The translations under genes were made by a program, and so were the position numbers. A stretch of 64,000 nt of DNA from the NCBI RefSeq assembly GCF_900090315.1, contig NZ_FMHZ01000002.1, positions 4,000,501-4,064,500 of the forward strand, given 5' to 3'. This stretch comes from Micromonospora citrea. Its GTDB lineage: Bacteria > Actinomycetota > Actinomycetes > Mycobacteriales > Micromonosporaceae. Below, in pieces: positions 31,794 to 38,737 of the stretch (position 1 is its first letter; each line of letters starts with the position of its first letter). The notes beneath the pieces are model-generated. The model saw only the letters and a list, made by a program, of their open reading frames with translations, searched no databases and was not told where the DNA came from.

Positions 31794-32993
31794 ATGGCCA
31801 CTCCGTCCGCCGTGCCGCAGCCCGAGCCGCCCGCCGAGCCGTCGCCCGCGCCACCGGCTCGGCCGTCCCCGTCCGAGCCGCCACCCGCCTCGCAGGCCGT
31901 GCCCCCGCCGGTGTCGGAGGCCGCGCCGGGACCGTCGTCGCGACCGGCGTCGCAGGCCGGGCCGTCACCCGCGCCGCAGTCGGGGCGACGGTCCGAGCCG
32001 CGCGCCCTGGTCGTGCTGGCCGACGAACGCCTGCCCGGGTTTCGCGGGCTTCCGCCGGGGCAGCGTGCGGTGTACGTGACCGTCGCCGCCATCGTGGTCG
32101 TGCTCGGCGTCCTGTCGGCCTACCATGCCAACGCGCTGCTGGACCGGTCGACGGCCACCGATCGGGCCCGCTCGGACAGGCAGGCCCAGCAGGCGGTCGA
32201 CCGTGAGCAGCCCGCGTTCGTGGCCACCGTAACCCCCCTCGACTACGACCGGGACCTGCCCGAGGCCTTCACCGTGCTGCTCGACCGGCCGCTGACCGAG
32301 GGCGAGCAGGCCACCCTCACCGCCCTGACCGGCGGCGGTTCGGACGTGTGGGAGTTCCTGAAGCCGCTCGGCGGCCGGATGGTCGAGCGCGCGTCCTACG
32401 TGGCCCCGCGGGAGGACGGCAACGAGAATCGCGGGCACGCCCAGACGTTCGACCTCAACCTCAACAGCGACCGCGCCGCCGGGCTCACGATCAACGACAT
32501 GACCGCGGTCAAGGACTCGTGCCACGCGCCCACGGCGCAGACCGTCGTCACCATTCCTCCGGCGGGCGCGGAGCCTCGGCAGGGCCTGCTGTGGGACCTG
32601 ACCGGCGGGCCGACGGACGAGCCGCACGGCCCGTACACCCTGGCCGACGGTGAGCCGGAGGAGGGCCAGCTGTACTTCCGTCGCAACGTCGTCGAGCTGG
32701 GCAACGGTCAGTCGAACATGGCGTTCCGCGTCCAGCCGGAGGTGTCCACCCACACGTGCGAGTGGCACATCGTCGCCTCCTACACCGACACGACCGGCTC
32801 GCACCAGCAACGCATCCCGAGCGGCACCGGCACGTTCACCACCGAGGCCATTCCGTCGCAGCCCGTCCAGTACTTCGAACGCCCTCCGGGCCCGGGGTGG
32901 GGCTGCCTCGGCGAGGTGGACCAGCGGAACTGCCCGGCCACCGGATCCGTACAGCTCCCGAGGCCGCCGGCCCACCGGCCGGTCCCGGGCTGA
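31794..32993 (+). CDS. Single-pass membrane protein with proline-rich cytoplasmic N-terminus
   Basis: A 399-residue protein not matched to a known family. Residues 1-~70 are Pro/Ser/Ala-rich, and a membrane helix follows at about 97-117 (AVYVTVAAIVVVLGVLSAYH). The C-terminal ~280 residues are predicted outside: TVTPLDYDRDLPEAFTVLLD, a beta-rich part with FDLNLNSDRAAGLTIND, and four Cys in the outer domain (in DSCHAP, THTCEWH, WGCLGEVDQRNCP) that could pair. Codon use matches the region. It appears to be a monocistronic surface protein of unknown function. Confidence 0.7.
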   Translation: MATPSAVPQPEPPAEPSPAPPARPSPSEPPPASQAVPPPVSEAAPGPSSRPASQAGPSPAPQSGRRSEPRALVVLADERLPGFRGLPPGQRAVYVTVAAIVVVLGVLSAYHANALLDRSTATDRARSDRQAQQAVDREQPAFVATVTPLDYDRDLPEAFTVLLDRPLTEGEQATLTALTGGGSDVWEFLKPLGGRMVERASYVAPREDGNENRGHAQTFDLNLNSDRAAGLTINDMTAVKDSCHAPTAQTVVTIPPAGAEPRQGLLWDLTGGPTDEPHGPYTLADGEPEEGQLYFRRNVVELGNGQSNMAFRVQPEVSTHTCEWHIVASYTDTTGSHQQRIPSGTGTFTTEAIPSQPVQYFERPPGPGWGCLGEVDQRNCPATGSVQLPRPPAHRPVPG

Positions 32994-33072
32994 GCCGTGT
33001 GCTCCTTGCGGCGGGGCCGGGACGATCGACGGGCCCGGAGCCCGCGGAACGGCGGTGCGTCGGGTGCCCGGG

Positions 33073-33441
33073 TCAGTGCCGGCCGGCGGTGGCGCGCCGG
33101 ACCGCCTCGGCGGCGGCCAGCCGCCCGGCCGCCCGGTTGATCGCCGCCGACGAGTCCACGTCGTGCACCAGGATGCGGCGCAGCACGACCCGGACCGGGG
33201 GCGGCTGCCCGCCGCAGAGGCGGGCCAGCTCGGTCCGCATCCCGTCGGCGAAGCCGTCGACGCACTCCTGGCGCAGGTCGGCCGGGCCGGGCGGTCGCCC
33301 GTCGAACCGGGTGGTGAAGGCGTACGCCGGATGCGGCTCGACGTCGGCGAGCACGATGGCGATCCCGCCGCAGGCCGTCTGGGTGCCGTGCCGCACGTGC
33401 AACGCCCGGATGGGCGTCGTCCAGTCCGGCCGGTCGCTCAT
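33073..33441 (-). CDS. Conserved small hypothetical protein
   Basis: A 122-residue cytoplasmic protein with no signal peptide. Features are HHxT-like start LHVRHGTQTACGGIAIVLAD, FTTRFDGRPPGP, and a helical C-terminal part ECVDGFADGMRTELARL with VRVVLRRILVHDVDSSAAIN. The GTPVRV---LVHDVDSS pattern is weakly reminiscent of EF-G domain-IV-like small proteins, but I cannot assign it. ATG 33441 lies 6 nt after GATGAT (33453-33448), consistent with leaderless transcription. Function unknown. Confidence 0.6.
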   Translation of the reverse strand: MSDRPDWTTPIRALHVRHGTQTACGGIAIVLADVEPHPAYAFTTRFDGRPPGPADLRQECVDGFADGMRTELARLCGGQPPPVRVVLRRILVHDVDSSAAINRAAGRLAAAEAVRRATAGRH

Positions 33442-33501
33442 CGTTTGATCATCGCACCGGCCGCCCGCTCGCGGGCCCTGCCCAGGCGACGGCGCTCACG
33501 T

Positions 33502-34158
33502 TCAGGAGCGGTACGGGGCGTCGGTGTGGCCGCGCTCGGTCAGCGACGTGCCCGAGAGCTGGTAGGAGGCGGTGCGCCGGATGTTCAGCTCGGCCATCGC
33601 GCTGTCCGGCGTCCGGGTCAGGTAGACGACCGTCGCCCTGCCGTCGCGCACGCTCACGCTCGTCACCGGGGTGCGGTCGCCGAGGTCGGTCTGCGCCTGG
33701 TAGGCCGGGTCGCCGCCGACGTTCCGCCAGACGGCGAGGGTGAAGAAGCTGCCGCTGCCGCCGCCGTTGAGCATGACCACGCCGACCGCGTCGTCCGCGC
33801 CGTCGCCGTCGAGGTCGCCGATCGCGCAGGGCTTCTGCAATTCGACGGTCGAGCCGTCCCCGCCCGCCCAGCGACCCCCGGCGAGCGGGATCGGGTCCGC
33901 GTACCCCCGGAAGCGGACCTGCCGGCTGCCGACCTCGGCGCTGCGCAGGTCGGCGCAGGTGAGCCGGTCTGCCGGCCGGGCCGTGCGGCGCGGGGTCGGG
34001 GTCGCCCGGGTGGCGTCGCCGTCGATGTCCTTCGCCGAGGTGGCGGGCCGGTCGGCGGACCGGTTGCGCTTCTTCCGGCTGCCGGAGGAGCAGGCGGAGG
34101 TGAAGACCAGCAGGCAGGCCATGGAGAGTGCCACCACCGGGACGAGCTTGCGGCGCAT
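33502..34158 (-). CDS. Secreted lipoprotein with FG-GAP-like calcium motif
   Basis: A 218-residue protein with a signal peptide ending in the lipobox VFTSAC (Cys 23), then a basic/Ser linker. The mature domain has LTCADLRSAEVGSRQVRFRG and KPCAIGDLDGDGADDAVGVV. The DLDGDGADD segment is the calcium-binding DxDGDGxxD loop of FG-GAP/integrin-type repeats, here as a single copy. The C-terminus (VVYLTRTPDSAMAELNIRR) is beta-rich. ATG 34158 is preceded by AAAGGGAT. It is probably anchored on the outer membrane face; role unknown. Confidence 0.7.
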   Translation of the reverse strand: MRRKLVPVVALSMACLLVFTSACSSGSRKKRNRSADRPATSAKDIDGDATRATPTPRRTARPADRLTCADLRSAEVGSRQVRFRGYADPIPLAGGRWAGGDGSTVELQKPCAIGDLDGDGADDAVGVVMLNGGGSGSFFTLAVWRNVGGDPAYQAQTDLGDRTPVTSVSVRDGRATVVYLTRTPDSAMAELNIRRTASYQLSGTSLTERGHTDAPYRS

Positions 34159-34343
34159 CGTGCGATCCCTTTCCGTCTATGTGCCAGCACCGTAACGGGT
34201 CGACGCCAATGGTCGCGGCGCGGTGTCGAAGGTGGAGTGTCAGAGCTGTGGGAGCGTTCCCACGAAGAGGGAATCGATCGACATGGTCGAATGGGTGCGG
34301 GCATTCTGGGAGCCCGTTCGTCGTCCTGATCGGAGGTGCCCGA

Positions 34344-34772
34344 ATGCTCGCTGACCGTATCGGCGGCCCGGCCCTGTCCCTGTTCCGCGCCGTCGTCGGA
34401 CTGCTCTTCCTCTGCCACGGCCTGGCCTCGCTCTTCGGGATCCTCGGTGGGAACCGGGGCACGGGCGAGGCGGTCCCGCTGGGCGAGTGGCCGGGCTGGT
34501 GGGCCGCGCTGATCCAGGCGGTCTGCGGCGGCCTCGTGCTCGTCGGCCTCCTGACCCGCCCGGCGGCCGTCCTGGCGTCCGGCTCGATGGCCTACGCGTA
34601 CTTCGTGGTGCACCAACCCGACGCGCTGCTCCCGCTGCGCAACGGCGGCGAGCTGGCCGTCCTGTTCTGCTGGTCGTTCCTGCTGATCGCGGTGTTCGGG
34701 CCCGGCGCCTGGGCGGTCGACACCGCGCTGCGCGCCCGCCGCGCCGCCGAGCCGCGCTCGGTGACGGTCTAG
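34344..34772 (+). CDS. DoxX-family membrane protein
   Basis: A 142-residue DoxX/DoxD-like protein with four membrane helices: LSLFRAVVGLLFLCHGLASL, ALIQAVCGGLVLVGLL, AAVLASGSMAYAYFVVH, and LAVLFCWSFLLIAVFG. The conserved RxxxGxxFxxHG and GELAVLF/C motifs are present. DoxX proteins are linked to quinone/thiol redox or detoxification, with an imprecise function. ATG 34344 follows GGAGGTG. It stands alone, upstream of the SAM riboswitch. Confidence 0.85.
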   Translation: MLADRIGGPALSLFRAVVGLLFLCHGLASLFGILGGNRGTGEAVPLGEWPGWWAALIQAVCGGLVLVGLLTRPAAVLASGSMAYAYFVVHQPDALLPLRNGGELAVLFCWSFLLIAVFGPGAWAVDTALRARRAAEPRSVTV

Positions 34773-34909
34773 GCGCGGAAGACCGGGCCCCGGGGCGGCC
34801 TCGCCGACGGCCGGGTCGCCCGACGGAGCCGCCGGCCGGGTTCACACCGTGGGAACCCGACTCGGCGGGCCCCGTGGTTGCGCTTAGACTCGACGGCACA
34901 ACTGCATAC

Positions 34910-35042
34910 CTCATCCAGAGGGGCTGAGGGATACGGCCCGACGACGCCCCGGCAACCACCCCGCGCGCTCACCGCAGAGCGACCGGCGGGGCAGGTGCCA
35001 ATTCCGTCCCCGCCGCAGAGCGCGATGCGGGGAAAGATGAGA
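34910..35042 (+). ncRNA. SAM-I riboswitch (S-box leader) of thrC
   Basis: The consensus SAM-I core is readable: CTCATC (P1, 34910-34915), CCAGAGGGGCTGAGGGA, GACGCCCCGGCAACC, GGTGCCAATTCC, and GGAAAGATGAG, whose GATGAG (35036-35041) pairs with the first block. The Shine-Dalgarno AGAGGA (35040-35045) overlaps the 3' strand of P1, and the thrC ATG follows 8 nt later. Binding of SAM, which stabilises P1, would therefore hide the ribosome site directly, with no separate terminator. A -10-like TAGACT lies at 34885-34890. Confidence 0.93.
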
Positions 35043-35053
35043 GGAATCTCGAC

Positions 35054-36340
35054 ATGACGTCGACGCTTGCCCCCTCCGGCATCGACACGACCGCCAGCCC
35101 CGCCCGCGCCCTCGTCTGCCGCGCCTGTTCGGCCCGCTACCCGCTGGCCGCCCAGCACGCCTGCCACGAGTGCTTCGGGCCGCTGGAGGTCGACTACGAC
35201 TCCGCCGCGCTGGCGAAGGTCACCCGGGAGCAGATCGAGGCCGGCCCGCAGAACATCTGGCGGTACGCGGCGCTGCTGCCCGCCGGCCAGGACCCGGCCA
35301 CCCGCGTCACCCTCGACCCGGGCCTCACCCCGCTGGTCGCCGCCCCGCACCTCGCGGCCGAGCTGGGCATCACCGCTCCGCTCTGGGTCAAGGACGACAG
35401 CGCCAACCCCACCCACTCGTTCAAGGACCGGGTGGTCTCGGTGGCGCTGACCGCCGCCCGGGCGCTCGGCTTCAGCCGCTACGCCTGCGCCTCCACCGGA
35501 AACCTCGCCAACTCGGTCGCCGCCCACGCCGCCCGGGCCGGGGTGCCGTCGGTGGTCTTCATCCCCAGCGACCTGGAGCAGGGCAAGGTCGTCACCACCG
35601 CCGTCTACGGCGGCGAGCTGGTCGCCATCGACGGCTCGTACGACGACGTGAACCGGCTCTGCGGCGAGCTGGTGGAGACGGACGAGTTCGAGGACACGGC
35701 GTTCGTGAACGTCAACGTGCGCCCCTACTACGCCGAGGGCTCCAAGACGCTCGGCTACGAGGTGGCCGAGCAGCTCGGCTGGCGGATCCCGGCCCAGGTG
35801 GTGATCCCGATGGCCTCCGGCGAGCTGCTCACCAAGATCGACAAGGCGTTCGCCGAGCTGGTCGAGATCGGCCTGGTGGAGGCGCCGGCCGGCGGCTGGA
35901 AGGTCTTCGGCGCGCAGTCGGCCGGCTGCAACCCGATCGCCGCCGCCCTGCACGCCGACACCGACACGATCACCCCGGTCAAGCCGACGGGCATCGCCAA
36001 GTCGCTGAACATCGGCGACCCGGCCGCCGGCCTCTACGCGCTGGAGGCGGTGCGCCGCACCGGGGGCTGGATGGAGTACGTCGACGACGACGAGATCCGC
36101 GCCGGCATCGGGCTGCTGGCCCGCACCACCGGCGTCTTCGCCGAGACGGCCGGCGGGGTGACCGTGGCGGTGCTGCGCAAGCTCGTCGAGTCCGGCCGGC
36201 TCGACCCGGCCGCCGAGACCGTCGTCTTCAACACCGGCGAGGGCCTCAAGACCCTCGACGCGGTCGCCGGTCGGGTCGGCCCGACCCACCGGATCAAGCC
36301 CTCCCTGCGCGCCGCCCGCGACGCCGGCCTCCTCGGCTGA
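35054..36340 (+). CDS. thrC: Threonine synthase
   Basis: A 428-residue PLP enzyme converting O-phosphohomoserine to threonine. An N-terminal zinc-ribbon-like part has CRAC (22-25) and CHEC (37-40). The PLP lysine is K124 in NPTHSFKDR, and the phosphate-binding loop is ASTGNLANSVAAHAARAG. SQGK-like and SGELLTKIDKAF segments follow, with the C-terminal NTGEGLKTLD. Length and motifs fit the class-I-like actinobacterial enzyme. It is preceded by a SAM-I riboswitch, so it should be repressed when SAM is abundant. No hom or thrB is adjacent. Confidence 0.95.
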   Translation: MTSTLAPSGIDTTASPARALVCRACSARYPLAAQHACHECFGPLEVDYDSAALAKVTREQIEAGPQNIWRYAALLPAGQDPATRVTLDPGLTPLVAAPHLAAELGITAPLWVKDDSANPTHSFKDRVVSVALTAARALGFSRYACASTGNLANSVAAHAARAGVPSVVFIPSDLEQGKVVTTAVYGGELVAIDGSYDDVNRLCGELVETDEFEDTAFVNVNVRPYYAEGSKTLGYEVAEQLGWRIPAQVVIPMASGELLTKIDKAFAELVEIGLVEAPAGGWKVFGAQSAGCNPIAAALHADTDTITPVKPTGIAKSLNIGDPAAGLYALEAVRRTGGWMEYVDDDEIRAGIGLLARTTGVFAETAGGVTVAVLRKLVESGRLDPAAETVVFNTGEGLKTLDAVAGRVGPTHRIKPSLRAARDAGLLG

Positions 36341-36360
36341 GCCCCGCCACGGCGGCCGGG

Positions 36361-36421
36361 CCTGCCCGTCACGGCGGCCGGCCTGCCATGGCGGCCTGGG
36401 CCTGCCCGTCACGGCGGCCGG
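36361..36421. repeat. 21-bp direct repeat after thrC
   Basis: CCTGCCCGTCACGGCGGCCG occurs at about 36361 and again 40 bp later, with further ACGGCGGCCGG and CATGGCGGCC variants between and before. The gap between thrC and the convergent LysR gene contains nothing else recognisable and no clean terminator hairpin. Confidence 0.6.
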
Positions 36422-36528
36422 GCGCCGCTCTGGTCGACCCGGACGGGGGCCGTGCGCCACCGATCCGGCCGGTCATCCGGTGCGGGCAGGCCACCGGTCC
36501 GGCTCCGGCCGGCACCGCCCGGCGTGGC

Positions 36529-37518
36529 TCAGCCGTGGGCCCGGCCGGCTCCGGCACCGGTCACACGGCCCGGGCCGATGACGGCCGCCTCGCCCGGCCT
36601 GTCGCCGGCTGGCGTGGACACGTCGCGCAGGCGGCGCGCGACCGTCGACGCGACCTGACGGAAGGCGAGGACGGCGGCTCGGCGATCGTGACGTCGGGCG
36701 GCCACGACGAAGGGCACCGGGGGGATCTCGGACAGTTCCACGAAGCGCAGGTCGGCCAGGGGCGAGAGCCCGCGTGCCGTGCGGGGGCCGACGGCCACCA
36801 CCGACGGGTCCTGGAGGATCAGGTACGCCATCTCCGCCGGTGAGGTGACAGTGACCCCGCGCTGCCGGGGCGGGCGGCCGCCGCGGTGTTCGTTGAGCAG
36901 CCAGTAGTCCCGGATCGTGGGCACGTCCTCGATCCGGGGCATGGCCAGCGTGAGCACCTCGGCGAGCGGCACCGCCGCCCCGGCGTCGGCCAGGGGGTGT
37001 CGGGCGCTCAACGCGAGCACGCGCGGCTCGGTGGTCAGCACCGTCCACTCGTGCCGTTCGGGATCCAGCGGCAACCGGGTGAGCGCCACGTCGATGCGGT
37101 CCTCCAGCAGGGCGGTGTACAGCCCGCCGACGGTCAGCTCGCGGAGGACCAGACGCACCTCGGAGGCGGCCCGCTGCCAGGCGGGCAGGATCGACGCGAC
37201 GAGGTCGGCGGCCCCGCCGGTGCTGAAGCCGACGCGGAGCGTGCCACCGCCCGTGCCGATGGCGTCCCGGGCCGCCCGTACGCCGTCGGCGACCCCGACC
37301 ACGGCCCGCTGGGCCGGCTCGAGCAGCGCGGTCCCGGCCTCGGTCAGCCGGACGCCCGCCGGCTCCCGGTGGAACAGCGGCGCGCGCACCGACCGCTCCA
37401 GGGCGCGGATCTGTTGGCTCAGCGTCGGCTGGCTGACGTGCAGCAGCGCGGCGGCGCGGGTGAAGGACCGCTCCTCGGCGACAGCGAGGAAGTACCGGAG
37501 CTGCCGTAGTTCCACCAT
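36529..37518 (-). CDS. LysR-family transcriptional regulator
   Basis: A 329-residue LysR protein. The N-terminal winged helix is LRQLRYFLAVAEERSFTRAA and LLHVSQPTLSQQIRALERS (1-41). The C-terminal periplasmic-binding-like domain contains TLRVGFSTGGAADLVASILP, VLRELTVGGLYTALLEDRID and VVAVGPRTARGLSPLADLR. ATG 37518 follows GGGGGGACG. It is divergent from a small secreted protein and a clear T-N11-A type palindrome lies between them. Regulators of this family activate with a small-molecule coinducer; the effector is unknown. Confidence 0.92.
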   Translation of the reverse strand: MVELRQLRYFLAVAEERSFTRAAALLHVSQPTLSQQIRALERSVRAPLFHREPAGVRLTEAGTALLEPAQRAVVGVADGVRAARDAIGTGGGTLRVGFSTGGAADLVASILPAWQRAASEVRLVLRELTVGGLYTALLEDRIDVALTRLPLDPERHEWTVLTTEPRVLALSARHPLADAGAAVPLAEVLTLAMPRIEDVPTIRDYWLLNEHRGGRPPRQRGVTVTSPAEMAYLILQDPSVVAVGPRTARGLSPLADLRFVELSEIPPVPFVVAARRHDRRAAVLAFRQVASTVARRLRDVSTPAGDRPGEAAVIGPGRVTGAGAGRAHG

Positions 37519-37574
37519 GATCGTCCCCCCTGTCCGCCCTGCGGGCGATGACGATCAGAAGATCTACCACCACT

Positions 37575-37591
37575 CATAGGCGCGTCCTATG
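37575..37591. promoter_or_regulatory. LysR-type box (T-N11-A palindrome)
   Basis: CATAGG (37575-37580) and CCTATG (37586-37591) form perfect 6-bp arms around CGCGT, giving the classic T-N11-A LysR site. It is 57 bp upstream of the LysR start and about 155 bp upstream of the secreted-protein ATG, a normal position for controlling both. Confidence 0.8.
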
Positions 37592-37745
37592 GCCCATCGT
37601 TGTCGCGTCTTGGACAGCCGTCCCGCCCCCGCCGAAGAATTTGCGGGCGGCCGCACCGGCACCCGCCGAGGATCCACGGGCCGCCTGCCACGTCGGCGAC
37701 GAACGACGCCGGCCGCGACCACCGGCCGGCACGAAAGGGGTTTCC

Positions 37746-38258
37746 ATGAACGCAGCACCGGCCCGCGTCACCCGGGCGGCCTTGACCGCCGTCACCATGC
37801 TGGCCGCCTCCCTCGGTGTGGTGGGCCTCGGCGCCACTCCGGCGGCGGCCGGGACGCAGGACAAGTACACCGTCACAAAGTGGTCGAACAGCTTCGACGG
37901 TGGCTGCGTCGCGGAGTCGACCGTGAGCTACTGGCCCGGCACCGACACCGCGTCGATCACCACCACTGTCAGCAACCCGTACCTGTTCGCGGCCTGCCGG
38001 GTGAACACCCGCCTGTACGTGCAGGGCACCTCGACCCAGTGGAACAGCGCCGTCCACTACACGATGGCGTGCGGGATCACCGACACGAGTTGCTCGTCGA
38101 CCCGGACCGTGAGCGGCACCTACTACTCCGCCACGCCGAGCCTGACGGCGTACGTGGACAGCGTCAACGACGCGCTCGAGGCGATGGGTCAGGAGCGGTC
38201 GTTCACCCGGAAGAAGGCGGTCGAGTCGATCTCGATCGAGTTCAGCAAGGCGGCCTGA
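37746..38258 (+). CDS. Small secreted protein
   Basis: A 170-residue preprotein. The signal peptide is about 1-35 (LTAVTMLAASLGVVGLGATP) with an AxA-type cleavage site at TPAAAG. The mature 135-residue domain is beta-rich with Thr/Ser-rich strands, and its four Cys (in GGCVAE, AACRVN, MACGIT and TSCSST) can form two disulfides. ATG 37746 follows AAAGGGG. No family was recognised. It is divergent from a LysR gene and a LysR box, so its secretion is probably induced by that regulator. Confidence 0.72.
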   Translation: MNAAPARVTRAALTAVTMLAASLGVVGLGATPAAAGTQDKYTVTKWSNSFDGGCVAESTVSYWPGTDTASITTTVSNPYLFAACRVNTRLYVQGTSTQWNSAVHYTMACGITDTSCSSTRTVSGTYYSATPSLTAYVDSVNDALEAMGQERSFTRKKAVESISIEFSKAA

Positions 38259-38364
38259 CGCGGTGGGCGAACGGGGGAGGGCGACTCGCCCGGACGGGGG
38301 AGCGGGGCGATCCGCCGGGTAACTGGCTTTTCGCTGTGAGTGCGGAAAACGCGCCGACAAGGAC

Positions 38365-38393
38365 TTGACGGCAGGAACCGGACGGCGCAAGAT
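38365..38393 (+). promoter_or_regulatory. Promoter of the candidate small RNA
   Basis: TTGACG (38365-38370) matches the actinobacterial housekeeping -35 closely and is 17 bp from CAAGAT (38388-38393), which has the conserved A and T of a -10. A start at about 38400 is expected, within a non-coding gap. Confidence 0.65.
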
Positions 38394-38399
38394 GCTCCG

Positions 38400-38530
38400 T
38401 GCGGGAGGGCGTTTCGCCGGAGACTTTGAGTTCTTGCGACCCAACGCCGGAGGCGTTGTGCGAGCGTCCCTCCCGACCAACGTCCGAACGGGCCAGCGGC
38501 AGATCCGCTGGCCCGTTCGTCGTTCTCGAC
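38400..38530 (+). ncRNA. Candidate structured small RNA
   Basis: Between the promoter above and a strong terminator lie ~120 nt with no reading frame of note but clear structure. CGGGAGGG (38402-38409) pairs with CCCTCCCG (38468-38475), enclosing a hairpin with CAACGCC-GGA-GGCGTTG (38442-38458) extended by CTTGCG (38433-38438) with TGCGAG (38459-38464), and a small GGCG-TTT-CGCC hairpin (38408-38418). It does not match 6C RNA, SRP RNA, tmRNA or a riboswitch class I know. It lies 270 nt upstream of paaN, which has its own promoter, so an independent sRNA is more likely than a leader. Confidence 0.6.
38485..38519 (+). terminator. Strong intrinsic terminator-type hairpin
   Basis: CGAACGGGCCAGCGG (38485-38499) is perfectly complementary to CCGCTGGCCCGTTCG (38505-38519) with a 5-nt loop CAGAT, followed by T-containing TCGTTCTCG. 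It ends the candidate small RNA. Confidence 0.85.
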
Positions 38531-38737
38531 GCGCCCCCCGAGAGTTCCTGACGCGCCCTCCGCGCGATGGCCGGCGCGATCGCGTCGATCCCGGCGGCGG
38601 CCGCACCGCCGGCCGACGACCAGCGACGACGGGCAGCCCGGCGTGCGTCCCGTCGTCGCCGACCGACCGGCGGCCGACGATCTGAGTTGTGACACGCCCC
38701 TACTGATCCTGATGCTTCCTGTTGCATGATGGCGGGC

